Positions 17,375-27,690 are shown, counted from the first letter of the stretch. The stretch is 64,000 bases of DNA from Fischerella sp. PCC 9431 (GCF_000447295.1 NZ_KE650771.1:1761004-1825003); one strand, 5' to 3'. The notes: generated by a model not told the origin, from the sequence alone. Program-made: numbers and translations.

Positions 17375-17716
17375 GGAAGCATCCCAAATGTTCAAAAAAA
17401 CGCCTGCGATTGAAATTGCAGTCTCATTTGCATTGTCCCCAAAAAAACGGGCAGGCTTAGAAACCCTTTGATCAATCAATGGGCCACGCGGAATATCCAC
17501 ACAAGCCCCAGAAGATACGACTATACCCACAAGCCTGCCCTTTTTCTGGCTTTCGGCTCCTAGCCCCGTTTTTTCTACGTGGAAGACCCTAATAGCGAAA
17601 GTCGGCTTAAGCAGACTGTTTGATTTTATGAAGTCGTTTTCAGACGACTTGCGTTATTAGCAAAGGGTTTAAACCCTTCGCTTTGCGGTATTTTGAAAAA
17701 ATTGGGATGCGCTTCC
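17375..17716. repeat. 342-bp structured element with imperfect terminal inverted repeats
   Basis: The ends are GGAAGCATCCCAA (17375-17387) and TTGGGATGCGCTTCC (17702-17716), inverted copies that differ by a 2-bp GC insertion. Inside are GGGCAGGCTT (17449-17458) paired with AAGCCTGCCC (17531-17540), the hairpin AAGTCG...CGACTT (about 17631-17650), and the palindrome AAGGGTTTAAACCCTT (about 17662-17677). No coding frame is convincing. It could be a non-autonomous mobile element or a structured RNA gene; I cannot assign it to a known RNA. Confidence 0.6.
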
Positions 17717-17732
17717 ATTTACTACAAACAAT

Positions 17733-18734
17733 TTAACTTTCTTTCTTTGCTGAGGTTGAATTATCCGATATTTCGTCAACAGTAGGTAAACCTCGAATGC
17801 GATTCATCTGTATAAGAGCATATCGGGCTGTTGCTTGGACTTCGGGATCACTATCTTGTACTGCATGACATAAAATTTGACTAATTTGAGCCATCATGTC
17901 ATAAACGCGAGTAAGGTCACGGATAGCATTTTGTCGTACTTGTGGACTTTGATCTTGTAAAGAGATCGCCAAAGCGTTATTCATTGGTTTAAGTGTGCTG
18001 ATACCAATTTCTGCTAAAGCAGCCAAAATAAGACTGCGCTGTTGTGAATCTGCATCAATCATCAAATCTACTAATGGTTGAATCGCACGAGAGTCTGCTT
18101 GTTGACCTAAACTCCAAATCGCTTGGCGTCGCTTGATGGGATCAGGATTGCTTAAATCTTGAATTAATTCTTCAACAATATTTACTTTGGCTAGGCCAGA
18201 AGTATTTTCTGATGATGATGGTGGTAGTAATTTTGGGGATTGTGATGTGGTAGATACTTGTAGAAGGGTATTTAATTCTTGTGAAGGTGGTGTCTTTTGC
18301 TGGAAATCTGTCTGAGTCGAGCTTTCCAGCAAGGGGATATCTTTTTTATTAGGCGTAACTTTTTTGCTCCCACCCAAAAATTTGATTAAAAATAATAATG
18401 CACCAGTACTTCCTAATATAGCGATCGCCACTACTAACCACCAGATATAATCACTCTCTTTCGGTTGCTTGTTGTTTGTAGCAGATTTTGAATTTAGGCT
18501 GACAAAAATATTTTGCTCCCAAATTGTGGTCAAATCTGACACTTTGAGTGATGGGAAAGTAGGGAGGTGTTTTCCGGTAAAAATTGCGGGATTTTTGAAT
18601 ACAGTCTCCCTATCACAAAACACCTCATTTCCACATCTATCAGGGTTTTGTGTCGCTGTGCTTGGAGAACTACAGCCCAAACTCAGGTAAGTACAACAAA
18701 TAGTCAGCGTAATTGAATAGCGGCATAGCCTCAT
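17733..18734 (-). CDS. HEAT-repeat lipoprotein with one membrane span
   Basis: 333 residues. An N-terminal lipoprotein-type signal ends at LSLGC (C21). A transmembrane segment is at about 97-120 (WWLVVAIAILGSTGALLFLIKF), followed by a Ser/Pro-rich linker. From about 190 onward there are HEAT/PBS-lyase-type repeats (RRQAIWSLGQQADSRAIQPLVDLM, QVRQNAIRDLTRVYD, EVQATARYALIQM). Such repeats bind protein partners or, in cyanobacteria, bilins. The function is unknown. Having both a lipobox and an internal span is unusual; one of the two may be non-functional. Confidence 0.75.
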   Translation of the reverse strand: MRLCRYSITLTICCTYLSLGCSSPSTATQNPDRCGNEVFCDRETVFKNPAIFTGKHLPTFPSLKVSDLTTIWEQNIFVSLNSKSATNNKQPKESDYIWWLVVAIAILGSTGALLFLIKFLGGSKKVTPNKKDIPLLESSTQTDFQQKTPPSQELNTLLQVSTTSQSPKLLPPSSSENTSGLAKVNIVEELIQDLSNPDPIKRRQAIWSLGQQADSRAIQPLVDLMIDADSQQRSLILAALAEIGISTLKPMNNALAISLQDQSPQVRQNAIRDLTRVYDMMAQISQILCHAVQDSDPEVQATARYALIQMNRIRGLPTVDEISDNSTSAKKES

Positions 18735-18949
18735 ATACTAAATTTCAGTCAGAATATACGTGGAATTCATGGATACCACGATAACTTCAGACAGAACTAA
18801 ATGTTAACTGTCACTGAGAAAAATATTTTATATTATGTCCGCTTGAACACTTAAATTTAAGTAGTAGCACAGTTTCTACAAACTACTGATAAAAAAAGCT
18901 GATACCCGGTTTAGCTCGCACTTAGTCCATTAAGAGAACTTGCAGACTA

Positions 18950-19483
18950 CTATCCTTTTGCTTGTCGTGCCAAATACTGACGTACCCCTTCGCTCATTTG
19001 TAATAGATTTGGCTCAATTTTTTTGCCAAGGAAATCTTGGACTATCTCTGCAACTTTGCTAGCAATAAACCAAGGTACACCTGTGATTTGCTTGGAGTCA
19101 ATCATAAGTTCGCCACGACTTTTAATAATTGTGCTATCATCACCATCTGCGAGAAAGTAGTTTTTTCCTGCACAGTGGACAGCTTCGGTATAGACGTGAG
19201 TTTTAATCCGCCACTCCACTGAAAATTCAGCTTCGTTCCAAGTGTTGTATTCTGTCCAAGAGAGCATATCTTCACTGAGTATAGCTCTTGCTGCGAATGG
19301 AATTTCTCCCCCTCCATGCCATTCATTGATACTGTAAACTCGTCTATCTTCCTCACGGTGGGATTTCACCTCAATTTGACGTATGTTTGGCATGTAGGGA
19401 ATAAGTTCAACTAGCTTATCTCGGTAGGTGGCATAAACTAGGGAACGAGGGAAAGAAATCCGCGTATCAGCAGAGATCAGCAT
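18950..19483 (-). CDS. SRPBCC (START-like) family protein
   Basis: 177 residues beginning MLISADTRISFPRSLVYATYRDKLVELIPYMPNI, the start typical of the polyketide cyclase/START-like ligand-binding fold, with alternating strands (RVYSINEWHGGGEIP, SWTEYNTWNEAEFSVEWRIKT) and the long C-terminal helix (GVPWFIASKVAEIVQDFLGKKIEPNLLQMSEG). It should bind a hydrophobic small molecule; no catalytic motif is seen. Its stop lies 215 bp upstream of the HEAT lipoprotein start on the same strand. Confidence 0.75.
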   Translation of the reverse strand: MLISADTRISFPRSLVYATYRDKLVELIPYMPNIRQIEVKSHREEDRRVYSINEWHGGGEIPFAARAILSEDMLSWTEYNTWNEAEFSVEWRIKTHVYTEAVHCAGKNYFLADGDDSTIIKSRGELMIDSKQITGVPWFIASKVAEIVQDFLGKKIEPNLLQMSEGVRQYLARQAKG

Positions 19484-19570
19484 TGGGCAATTTCTTGGGA
19501 ATTTGAGATTTTTGGTTTAACTAGAACTTTTATCTTACAGTGACTAGAACAGAAAACCCACAAACGACAG

Positions 19571-19882
19571 TTGCAACGAATCCTGTCATGTGTCATACAC
19601 GGTGTAGGAGGCAGGAACCGTAGCAGGTGTATCCCTTGGCACAATAGGAATACTTGCAAAGGGGACTGGAATTTCTTGCGTATAATAATAGTTATTATAT
19701 TAGGTACTAAAGCTTGGGATATTTTTATGACACTTGTCGCTACTACTCCCAAGTTGGGTATCAGCTTTTTTGAGTATATGCGTGACCATATTTTAAGAAT
19801 TGGAGATGTTCCTTCTTTGGCAAGCGTTATTCGGGAGAAGTCTTCTTCTCATCCATTTGGTTGGTCTTGGATAGCTGAATAA
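19571..19882 (+). pseudogene. Probable transposase C-terminal remnant
   Basis: The last 80 residues (GTKAWDIFMTLVATTPKLGI, SFFEYMRDHILRIGDVPSLA, IREKSSSHPFGWSW) resemble, from memory, the conserved C-terminal end of a transposase type common in filamentous cyanobacteria. The first 30 residues do not look like protein, and no upstream transposase domain is present. The frame overlaps the end of the ferredoxin gene on the other strand by 34 bp. I treat it as a degraded IS fragment, not a functional gene. Confidence 0.4.
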
Positions 19883-20562
19883 TTCCCTACCCCGAAATTT
19901 TGAGGGGATACATTTTTTCTTGAAATGCTATTCTCACTCGCGATCGCCAATGTGATTTCCCTATCTTGATGTTTTTCACTAAAGTGCTTATCTATAAGTG
20001 CGGGTACTTGTGCAGCTTTGATGCGACTATAGCGGGTTTTATCGGGCATGACTAGATTAGGCCCTGCTTTACAATTTTTCATGCAGCCAGTTCCCTTAAT
20101 CGTTACCTGGTCTTCTAAACCGCGATCGCTCATAGCTGCTTGTATAGCTTGACACACTTCTTTGCCGCCACGTTTCATGCAATCAGATTTTTGACATACC
20201 AAGATAGTTGATTTTGCTACTTTTGGCTTGGTGTGATTAGCACAAGATACGGGGAAATTTTCCGTATTTTCTTTTATTGGTGTCACTGTGTCTATTCTAG
20301 CTGCCAAAATTCGTTCAGCTTTGAGTTTGACTTCACCAGTTTTGCGATCGTATTTTTTTTCACCCACAACTTGCAACCAAGTACCGCGTGATAAACGCCA
20401 GTCAAATGCTACCCGTAAATGTTTAGCTAGTTTGACATAACATTCGCCATCAGGCGTAGCTAGCAGTAGTCCCTTAAGTTTGTAGCCATCTTTGATCACA
20501 AAATCGAGGAATCTAGCCTCCATACAAAATGCTGTTGTTTCAGTCTTCTGGGAATGACTCAT
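19849..20562 (-). CDS. (2Fe-2S) ferredoxin domain protein, thioredoxin-like
   Basis: 237 residues. The C-terminal half (about 115-195) has the four cysteines of a thioredoxin-like [2Fe-2S] ferredoxin: C123 and C128 (LVCQKSDCMKRGG), C160 and C164 (GTGCMKNCKAGPN). The N-terminal 90 residues form a separate beta-rich domain (LDFVIKDGYKLKGLLLATPDG). It is likely a soluble electron carrier or regulatory Fe-S protein; its partner is unknown. The 40-residue tail overlaps the transposase remnant and may be an extension acquired from it. Confidence 0.82.
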   Translation of the reverse strand: MSHSQKTETTAFCMEARFLDFVIKDGYKLKGLLLATPDGECYVKLAKHLRVAFDWRLSRGTWLQVVGEKKYDRKTGEVKLKAERILAARIDTVTPIKENTENFPVSCANHTKPKVAKSTILVCQKSDCMKRGGKEVCQAIQAAMSDRGLEDQVTIKGTGCMKNCKAGPNLVMPDKTRYSRIKAAQVPALIDKHFSEKHQDREITLAIASENSISRKNVSPQNFGVGNYSAIQDQPNG

Positions 20563-20634
20563 AATTTTTACCTAATTGTTGACTTATACAACTAAATCAA
20601 GCGAGACATTACTTGGGACAGCTTGGAGACTCAG

Positions 20635-20886
20635 CTACCAACACCCTTCTAAAGCCCAAATCAATATTTGCCGAGACGCGGTAAATTGCCGTAGGACACT
20701 CCAAACTTGAATAGCTGTGTAAGCATTGTCTATTTGAACTGTCAACGGTTGGTTAGTCTCGCACCAACAGGGGATATCTAGTTCCTGCAAGCGTTGATAG
20801 ACTTGCCAACGATCAGACCAATTCACCTCTACAACGTGTTTTGCTTCTATTTCTGAACTAAAAGACTTCAAGATTGCCGCCCTCAA
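20635..20886 (-). CDS. Conserved cyanobacterial small protein
   Basis: 83 residues with no recognised domain: MRAAILKSFSSEIEAKHVVE, then WQVYQRLQELDIPCWCETNQPL and a helical end. It is of a type I believe is common in cyanobacteria (an Asr1309-like name is possible), without known function. It lies 72 bp upstream of the ferredoxin gene on the same strand and may share its transcript. Confidence 0.55.
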   Translation of the reverse strand: MRAAILKSFSSEIEAKHVVEVNWSDRWQVYQRLQELDIPCWCETNQPLTVQIDNAYTAIQVWSVLRQFTASRQILIWALEGCW

Positions 20887-21454
20887 AGAGCTATAAACTC
20901 GCAGTAAACACTGCGCTTTGACTGCCTGACATAGATGTTTTTAGGAGTTGAACTCCTTAAACCAGCATAACCTAAGTGCAAGTATTTCTCATTAGTTTTT
21001 GCAAAATATTTTCAACCATTACTGAAAACTAGAGAAATATCTAACTATAAATATAAATAACGAGTAATCACTAGATAGTCCTTTAAAATACCCGCTTAAA
21101 ACCTAAAAATCCGAGATAAACGCTATTTATTCTCAAAAAAATCAATAAGAAAAAAAATATACTTTTTCCTTCCTCTTTCTTAATGCAAATCTTTACTTTT
21201 TCTACAAACTCTATTTGTTGCTAACGAACTAGATATCTCTCTGTTGATGACATTGTGACTATCTAACTTTGCTCGCAAGTGAAAATCAAGTTATTTGATG
21301 ATATGTATTTTCAATAATAAATAAAAACAGAAATTTTATGCACCGAGAAATTAAAATTTAATCATATTGATCAACCCGGTTTTTATTTTTAAAATGCTAA
21401 TATGTAAAAACCTAAGCGGTTAGAAAGCATAACTGCTCAAAAGCGAGGAGAACA
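20887..21454. other. AT-rich divergent regulatory region before dps
   Basis: 570 bp between the minus-strand small gene and the Dps gene. It holds a small hairpin at about 20942-20956 (AGGAG TTGAA CTCCT) and otherwise AT-rich DNA. No gene is seen. The Dps ribosome site GAGGAG lies at about 21445-21450. Confidence 0.6.
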
Positions 21455-22009
21455 ATGTCTGAAACGCAAACTTTATTACAAAATTTTGGTCAAGTTTACG
21501 ACAATCCTGTCTTACTGGATCGCAGTGTTACAACTCCAGTTTGTGAAGGATTTAACGTTGTCCTAGCTAGTTTTCAAGCCCTAGCTTTACAATACCAAAA
21601 ACATCATTTCGTAGTCGAAGGTGCTGAATTCTACTCTTTGCACGAGTTTTTTAACGATAGCTATCAAGAAGTAAAAGAACATATTCATGAAATTGGTGAG
21701 CGCTTAAATGGACTCGGAGGAGTACCAGTTGCTACTTTTGCCAAATTGGCAGAATTAACTTGTTTTGAACAAGAAATCGATGGTGTATTTTCTAGCCGTG
21801 ATATGGTAGAAAATGACCTCAAAGCAGAACAAGCTATTATTAGAGTCCTTCGTAGTCAAGCTTCTCAAGCAGAGAGTTTAGGCGATCGCGCTACACGTTA
21901 TCTCTACGAAAAAATCCTTTTGGAAACTGAGGAAAGAGCTTACCATTTAGCTCATTTCCTTGCCAAAGATAGTTTAACTTTAGGCTTCGTTCAACGCGCT
22001 CAAAACTAA
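21455..22009 (+). CDS. Dps family ferritin-like protein
   Basis: 184 residues, Dps length. The inter-subunit ferroxidase residues are recognisable: the first helix histidine in [12 protein letters not shown] and the D/E pair in [22 protein letters not shown]. Dps proteins form 12-mers that oxidise and store iron and detoxify peroxide. The start is fixed by GCGAGGAG 7 bp upstream. A strong terminator follows about 80 bp after the stop, so it is monocistronic. Heterocystous cyanobacteria carry several Dps paralogues, and this one cannot be named more exactly. Confidence 0.9.
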   Translation: MSETQTLLQNFGQVYDNPVLLDRSVTTPVCEGFNVVLASFQALALQYQKHHFVVEGAEFYSLHEFFNDSYQEVKEHIHEIGERLNGLGGVPVATFAKLAELTCFEQEIDGVFSSRDMVENDLKAEQAIIRVLRSQASQAESLGDRATRYLYEKILLETEERAYHLAHFLAKDSLTLGFVQRAQN

Positions 22010-22092
22010 CACTTTCATCAAATCAGTTTCAAACACCTTTGTTAAATTGTCAAAATTTTGCAAGTGTTAGTTGTAAAAAAAATATAAAAAAA

Positions 22093-22129
22093 GGCAGAGA
22101 ATTAAGCTTTTGATCTCTGCCTTTTTTTT
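22093..22129 (+). terminator. Terminator of the dps gene
   Basis: GGCAGAGA (22093-22100) pairs perfectly with TCTCTGCC (22114-22121), followed by eight T residues. It is preceded by an A-tract, so it could also work in the other direction. Confidence 0.93.
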
Positions 22130-22718
22130 GTTGTATATAAATTTACATGATTTTGGTTGTTGCAAATAATTACTATATCTTTGTATAGCAATCAGTCTAG
22201 GAATTAGGAAAATTGAGAGAATCAAATCTCCGAAGTTGGAGATCTTGTTGTTAACAAATGATTTAAGGATGCTATACCAAGCATTTCTGCTTCCAACAGC
22301 CTACGCTTTTTCAACTTAATTTATGTTTAGTTAAAATCAAATTACTTTTGTATTGATAAAAATAACCAATAAGAATTAAATTTACCAAAAGTAACTGAAA
22401 AAATTGCATCATTATTACATGTAAATTAGGTATCGAAAACTAGTAAAAATCAGTTCAAAAATACAAAAACTAAATTGAAAGTATAATTTAACTGTGTTTT
22501 ATTCGTGAGACTTCCATAACTTTGTCTGATTACTGTCCTCCACAGAAAGGAATCACATGAAATTCTGGGAATACCAGAAAAATTAACTATAGTAGCTTTT
22601 CCTTACTTGGTAGCTGTGCTTAAATCTAGAAAAGTTGATAATAGACAGCATTAGTAGTGGGTAGCAAAGACCTTTAAAATAATCAAGATTTGTATTCTCT
22701 TACTCCAAAGCAAAAACT
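22130..22718. other. Upstream region of carB with a dispersed hairpin
   Basis: 590 bp. At about 22228-22246 AATCTCC...GGAGAT forms a hairpin followed by CTTGTTGTT, which recurs as a related hairpin at about 38532-38565. The rest is AT-rich with no gene. The carB promoter must lie here. Confidence 0.55.
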
Positions 22719-25700
22719 ATGCCCCGTCGTGATGACATTAAAAAGATTCTACTATTAGGGTCAGGCCCAATAGTGATTGGACAAGCTTGTGAGTTTGACT
22801 ACTCTGGAACCCAGGCTTGTAAAGCGTTGCGAGAAGAAGGTTATGAAGTAGTGTTGGTGAACTCCAACCCTGCAACTATTATGACCGATCCGGAAACAGC
22901 CGATCGCACCTACATTGAACCATTAACACCCGAATTAGTCGCAAAAGTAATCGCCAAAGAACGTCCTGACGCCTTGTTACCAACAATGGGAGGACAAACC
23001 GCCCTTAACATTGCTGTAACTTTGGCAAAAAGTGGAGTGTTGGAACAGTACAACGTTGAGTTAATCGGTGCGAAGTTACCAGCAATTGAAAAAGCCGAAG
23101 ACAGAAAACTGTTTAACGACGCTATGGCTAAGATCGGCGTCAAGGTGTGTCCGAGTGGAACAGCTTCATCACTCGAAGAAGCAAAAGCGATCGCCCATCG
23201 CATCGGTACTTATCCTTTAATTATTCGTCCTGCTTTTACTTTGGGTGGTACTGGTGGTGGGATTGCTTACAACGAAGAAGAATTTGCGGAAATGGCCCAA
23301 ACCGGAATTGATGCTTCACCCGTATCGCAAATTTTGATTGACCAATCTTTACTAGGTTGGAAAGAATACGAACTGGAAGTCATGCGAGATTTAGCAGATA
23401 ACGTGGTAATTATCTGCTCAATTGAAAACCTAGACCCAATGGGTATCCATACCGGAGACTCAATAACCGTCGCCCCAGCCCAAACCCTTACTGATAAAGA
23501 ATATCAACGGCTGCGGGATATGGCAATTAAAATTATCCGCGAGATTGGCGTAGAAACTGGCGGTTCTAATATTCAGTTTGCCGTCAATCCTGTGGATGGG
23601 GAAGTAGTTGTCATTGAAATGAACCCTCGTGTTTCTCGTAGTTCAGCTTTGGCGAGTAAAGCAACTGGTTTCCCCATCGCCAAAATGGCAGCAAAATTAG
23701 CTGTCGGTTACACTTTGGATGAGATCAAAAACGACATCACCAAGAAAACTCCTGCTTCCTTTGAACCGACTATAGATTATGTAGTCACCAAAATTCCCCG
23801 GTTCGCCTTTGAAAAGTTCCCTGGTTCTGAACCAGTACTCACCACACAAATGAAGTCCGTAGGGGAAGCAATGGCTATGGGACGGACATTTAACGAGTCT
23901 TTCCAAAAAGCCCTACGTTCTCTGGAAACAGGACGCGCCGGTTGGGGATGCGACATCAAAGAAAAACTTCCCAGTGGTGAACAAATTCGCGCCCAACTGC
24001 GGACACCAAATCCTGAGCGCATTTTTGCTGTGCGCCATGCGATGCAATTAGGATTAAGTCTTGATGAAATCTACGAATTAACCGGGATTGACCCTTGGTT
24101 CCTCGACAAAATGCAGGAACTGTTGGAAATTGAGAAATTCCTGAAGCGAACACCATTACAAGGCTTGACAAAAGAGCAGATATATGCGATGAAGCGTCAA
24201 GGATTTAGCGATCGCCAGATTGCCTATGCTACCAAAACCACAGAAGATGAAGTCAGGGCATACCGCAAACAATTAGGTGTCATCCCAGTATATAAAACAG
24301 TCGATACTTGTGCGGCGGAGTTTGAGGCGTTTACTCCTTATTATTATTCAGCCTACGAAGAAGAAACAGAGATTTTGCCTACAGATAAACCCAAAGTCAT
24401 GATTTTGGGTGGCGGACCAAACCGGATTGGTCAGGGAATTGAATTTGACTACTGTTGTTGTCATGCAGCCTTTGCACTCAAGAACGCAGGCTATGAAACT
24501 ATCATGGTCAACTCTAATCCGGAAACTGTATCAACAGATTATGACACAAGTGATCGCCTTTATTTTGAACCCCTGACAAAAGAAGATGTACTAAACATCA
24601 TTGAGGCAGAAAATCCTGTAGGTGTAATTGTACAGTTTGGTGGACAAACACCTTTGAAGTTGGCTGTACCGTTGCAGAAGTATTTAGAAGGATTAGTTAA
24701 ACAAGAAACGGTGACACAAGGACACGGTGACCCAGACAATCAAGATGACACACTCTCTGCGTCACCGCGTCTGATATTCTCCGCGTCTTCTTCTGTACCC
24801 AAAATTTGGGGTACTTCTCCAGATTCGATTGACATGGCCGAAGACCGAGAACGATTTGAGAAGATTCTCAAAGAATTAAATATTGCTCAACCAGCAAATG
24901 GTATTGCTCGTACTTATGAAGATGCATTGATTGTTGCCCAACGCATTGGCTATCCGGTGGTAGTGCGTCCTAGCTATGTGTTAGGAGGTAGAGCTATGGA
25001 AATAGTCTACTCTGATACAGAATTAGAACGCTACATGACCTTTGCGGTGCAAGTGGAACCAGAACACCCAATTTTAATCGATAAGTTTCTGGAAAATGCG
25101 ATCGAAGTAGACGTAGATGCGATCGCAGACCACACAGGTAGAGTCGTGATTGGCGGAATTATGGAACACATTGAACAGGCGGGTATCCACTCCGGAGACT
25201 CGGCGTGTTCTTTACCTACTATTTCCCTACCAGTAGCAATTCTTGATCAAATTCGTCAATGGACGGTGCAATTAGCACAAGCATTGAATGTCGTAGGGCT
25301 GATGAATATCCAATTTGCTGTGGCTGCGTCTCAAACGGAATCACCCCAAGTATACATTTTAGAAGCGAATCCCCGTGCTTCTCGGACAGTACCATTTGTT
25401 TCTAAAGCTACAGGTGTACCCTTGGCAAAACTGGCATCCTTAATTATGTCGGGTAGGACTTTGGCAGAACTTGGCTTTACCGAGGAAGTCATACCATCCC
25501 ATATTGCTGTGAAAGAAGCTGTATTACCGTTTAACAAATTCCCTGGTACTGACACCATTCTTGGTCCAGAAATGCGTTCTACTGGTGAAGTTATGGGTAT
25601 AGACAGTGATTTTGGACGCGCCTTTGCCAAAGCAGAATTAGCTGCTGGTGAACGTTTACCCTTAAGTGGGACGGTATTTGTCTCAATGAACGATCGCGAC

Positions 25701-26066
25701 AAAGCAGCAGCAGTACCAGTAGTTAAAGAGTTTATCGATTTAGGTTTTACTGTCATGGCTACTGACGGTACGCGGCGTGTTCTCCATGAACATGGTCTAG
25801 AAGTAGAGTTGGTATTAAAACTCCACGAAGGACGTCCCCATGTGTTGGATGCGATTAAAAATCACAAAATTCAGCTGATTATTAACACACCTTCTGGAGA
25901 AGAAGCCCAAAGCGACGCTAGGCTGATTCGCCGTACAGCCTTAGCTTATAAAATCCCGATTATCACAACCATTGCTGGCGCTAAAGCCACTGTTGCTGCG
26001 ATCCGTTCTCTGCAAAATACAACCTTAGATGTTAAGGGTATCCAAGATTATTGCATGGTTCCATAG
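22719..26066 (+). CDS. carB: Carbamoyl-phosphate synthase large subunit
   Basis: Makes carbamoyl phosphate for arginine and pyrimidines, using ammonia from CarA. 1115 residues: ATP-grasp half one ([23 protein letters not shown]), oligomerisation domain, ATP-grasp half two ([22 protein letters not shown]), and the C-terminal allosteric MGS domain (about 960 to end). An extra segment of about 33 residues (660-692) lies between QKYLEGL and [12 protein letters not shown], where other CarB proteins have a short turn. It is encoded by repeat-like GGTGACAC/GCGTCACCGCGTC DNA, in frame. All other motifs are intact, so the enzyme is probably active. Confidence 0.97.
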   Translation: MPRRDDIKKILLLGSGPIVIGQACEFDYSGTQACKALREEGYEVVLVNSNPATIMTDPETADRTYIEPLTPELVAKVIAKERPDALLPTMGGQTALNIAVTLAKSGVLEQYNVELIGAKLPAIEKAEDRKLFNDAMAKIGVKVCPSGTASSLEEAKAIAHRIGTYPLIIRPAFTLGGTGGGIAYNEEEFAEMAQTGIDASPVSQILIDQSLLGWKEYELEVMRDLADNVVIICSIENLDPMGIHTGDSITVAPAQTLTDKEYQRLRDMAIKIIREIGVETGGSNIQFAVNPVDGEVVVIEMNPRVSRSSALASKATGFPIAKMAAKLAVGYTLDEIKNDITKKTPASFEPTIDYVVTKIPRFAFEKFPGSEPVLTTQMKSVGEAMAMGRTFNESFQKALRSLETGRAGWGCDIKEKLPSGEQIRAQLRTPNPERIFAVRHAMQLGLSLDEIYELTGIDPWFLDKMQELLEIEKFLKRTPLQGLTKEQIYAMKRQGFSDRQIAYATKTTEDEVRAYRKQLGVIPVYKTVDTCAAEFEAFTPYYYSAYEEETEILPTDKPKVMILGGGPNRIGQGIEFDYCCCHAAFALKNAGYETIMVNSNPETVSTDYDTSDRLYFEPLTKEDVLNIIEAENPVGVIVQFGGQTPLKLAVPLQKYLEGLVKQETVTQGHGDPDNQDDTLSASPRLIFSASSSVPKIWGTSPDSIDMAEDRERFEKILKELNIAQPANGIARTYEDALIVAQRIGYPVVVRPSYVLGGRAMEIVYSDTELERYMTFAVQVEPEHPILIDKFLENAIEVDVDAIADHTGRVVIGGIMEHIEQAGIHSGDSACSLPTISLPVAILDQIRQWTVQLAQALNVVGLMNIQFAVAASQTESPQVYILEANPRASRTVPFVSKATGVPLAKLASLIMSGRTLAELGFTEEVIPSHIAVKEAVLPFNKFPGTDTILGPEMRSTGEVMGIDSDFGRAFAKAELAAGERLPLSGTVFVSMNDRDKAAAVPVVKEFIDLGFTVMATDGTRRVLHEHGLEVELVLKLHEGRPHVLDAIKNHKIQLIINTPSGEEAQSDARLIRRTALAYKIPIITTIAGAKATVAAIRSLQNTTLDVKGIQDYCMVP
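24696..24797. repeat. Repeat-derived insertion within carB
   Basis: GTGACACAAGGACACGGTGA and later GCGTCACCGCGTCTG plus TCCGCGTCTTC belong to the GACACGGTGAC/GTCACCGCGTC repeat style also seen at about 5069 and 62941. The two parts are partly complementary. The length is a multiple of three and keeps the frame open. Confidence 0.65.
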
Positions 26067-26635
26067 GGAATAGGGGATCGGGGAAAGGGCATGGGCCATG
26101 CATGGGGCATTGGGCATTGGTGTTCTCCCTGCATCCTACTCCCTGCTCCTTTGTCCCCCTAATCACTGCTTTTAAGAAAAATTTAATAATTATAGATGTA
26201 TATGAGTATAGTCATTGTTGAGTTTTATTAAGAAATATTAGAAAAATTTCTTGCCCTTGCTAGAGTTATGAAATAAGCTTGTAGATACAATTTCAAAAAA
26301 TCACTTAGCTGAAGTCAGTAAAAATAGCACACGATTTTAGTCTGTACTATAGTCAAAAAATTATCATAAATGTTACAATACTTAATAGATGATATAACAG
26401 TCGCAAAATGTTTTACAAGATACCATCTTTATGACTGTAGATACTTGTACATAAAAATAAAGTGATTGTAGCCTTTAAAAACTGAGAACAAATTTGCAAA
26501 TACCAGTCGTCCTCATCCTACCGGGCGTGTAAATAGTAGCATAAATCCAAAATCAATTGACTGGGTAAATACCCAGCCATAGACATCTATCAAAATAACC
26601 CACTTCCAAACCAAGAATTACTAAAGAGTAGTGCC
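26067..26635. other. STRR and leader region of the sigma factor gene
   Basis: 26067-26160 is an STRR block (GGGGATCGGGG, GGGCATTGGGCATTGG, CTCCCTGC types), a plausible carB terminator region. The remaining AT-rich DNA should hold the sigma gene promoter. A perfect hairpin, CTGGGTAAATACCCAG, lies at 26561-26576, some 60 bp before the start codon. Confidence 0.65.
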
Positions 26636-27592
26636 ATGAAGACCGCTCAGACAGCTACAGACCTAGTGCGGACTTACCTACGTGAAATTGGTCGCGTACC
26701 ATTGTTAACACACGAGGAAGAGATTTTCTATGGCAAACAGGTGCAAAGGGCCGTATCCCTGCGGGAGGTTAGAGAGTTACTTGAGCACCAGTTAGGTCGT
26801 GAACCAACACTAGAAGAATGGGCGACAGCGACGCATTTAGAAATCACAGAATTGGATAAAGCGATCGCTGATGCTGAAATTGCTAAACGCAGGATGGTTG
26901 AAGCTAATCTGCGACTGGTGGTTTCTGTGGCGAAAAAGTATATTAAGCGCAACGTTGATTTGTTGGACTTAATCCAAGAAGGTAGCATCGGGATGCAGCG
27001 CGGTGTAGAGAAATTTGACCCTACCAAGGGCTACAGATTTTCTACTTATGCTTATTGGTGGATACGTCAAGCCATCACTCGTGCGATCGCCGAAAAAGGA
27101 CGGACTATTCGCCTACCGATTCACATTACCGAAAAACTAAATAAAATCAAAAAAGCACAACGTCAATTATCCCAACAATTAGGACGCGCTCCTTCGGTTT
27201 CAGAATTAGCACAAGAACTACAACTAACTCCCAAACAAGTACGAGAGTATTTAGAAAAAGCACGTGTACCTCTGTCTTTAGATATACGCTTGGGAGATAA
27301 TTATGATACCGAACTAGGAGAAATGCTAGAAGATCCAGGAGCATCTCCAGAAGATTTTGTCACCCAGTCTTCCTTATCTGGTGACTTAGAAGTTCTCATG
27401 GCGGATCTCACACCACAACAACGGGAAGTAATATCCTTGCGCTTTGGTTTAAATGATGGTCACGCCCTAACTTTAGCTAAAATCGGCGAAATTCTGAACA
27501 TCAGCCGGGAACGAGTGCGACAAATCGAACGAGAAGCCCTAAGTAAACTCCGCAAATCTAAACTCGGTATCAATGAATATTTAGCAAGTTAG
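26636..27592 (+). CDS. Group 2 sigma-70 family RNA polymerase sigma factor
   Basis: 318 residues. Regions are clear: 1.2 ([21 protein letters not shown]), 2.1-2.4 ([49 protein letters not shown]), 3 ([20 protein letters not shown]) and 4.2 helix-turn-helix ([24 protein letters not shown]). Lack of a long N-terminal region 1.1 makes it a non-essential group 2 factor of the cyanobacterial SigB/C/D/E type, used in stress or nutrient responses (family knowledge). I cannot say which letter. No anti-sigma gene is adjacent. Confidence 0.93.
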   Translation: MKTAQTATDLVRTYLREIGRVPLLTHEEEIFYGKQVQRAVSLREVRELLEHQLGREPTLEEWATATHLEITELDKAIADAEIAKRRMVEANLRLVVSVAKKYIKRNVDLLDLIQEGSIGMQRGVEKFDPTKGYRFSTYAYWWIRQAITRAIAEKGRTIRLPIHITEKLNKIKKAQRQLSQQLGRAPSVSELAQELQLTPKQVREYLEKARVPLSLDIRLGDNYDTELGEMLEDPGASPEDFVTQSSLSGDLEVLMADLTPQQREVISLRFGLNDGHALTLAKIGEILNISRERVRQIEREALSKLRKSKLGINEYLAS

Positions 27593-27638
27593 GTTATTTC
27601 CAACAACAGACAACAAGCAACAAATCTAACTAGCCATC

Positions 27639-27690
27639 ATGAATTGCGTACACCAGGGTGAATAAAAATATGACTCTTCCTACACCCGTT
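27639..27690. repeat. Dispersed repeat, copy 1
   Basis: About 52 bp beginning ATGAATTGCGTACACCAGGG and containing AAAAATATGACTCTT matches the sequence at 56410-56461 with roughly 8 differences. It lies in the 305-bp spacer between the sigma factor and DUF760 genes; the rest of that spacer has no gene and ends with the AGGAGG ribosome site of the latter. Confidence 0.8.

Larger units (their letters stand above)
16857..17732. other. Long intergenic region with small ORF, palindrome and structured element
   Basis: 876 bp. It contains a possible 33-residue membrane protein on the minus strand (16867-16968), a 30-bp palindrome (17277-17306) and a 342-bp element with inverted ends (17375-17716). 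The remainder, about 16970-17270, is AT-rich without any structure I can name. Confidence 0.6.

Noticed and set aside
17375..17716. tmRNA, RNase P RNA, 6S or SRP RNA in the structured element
   Set aside because: None of the conserved cores of these RNAs could be recognised; left as an unassigned element.
25331..25756. 141-residue antisense frame in carB
   Set aside because: Shadow of a conserved coding region; no independent evidence.
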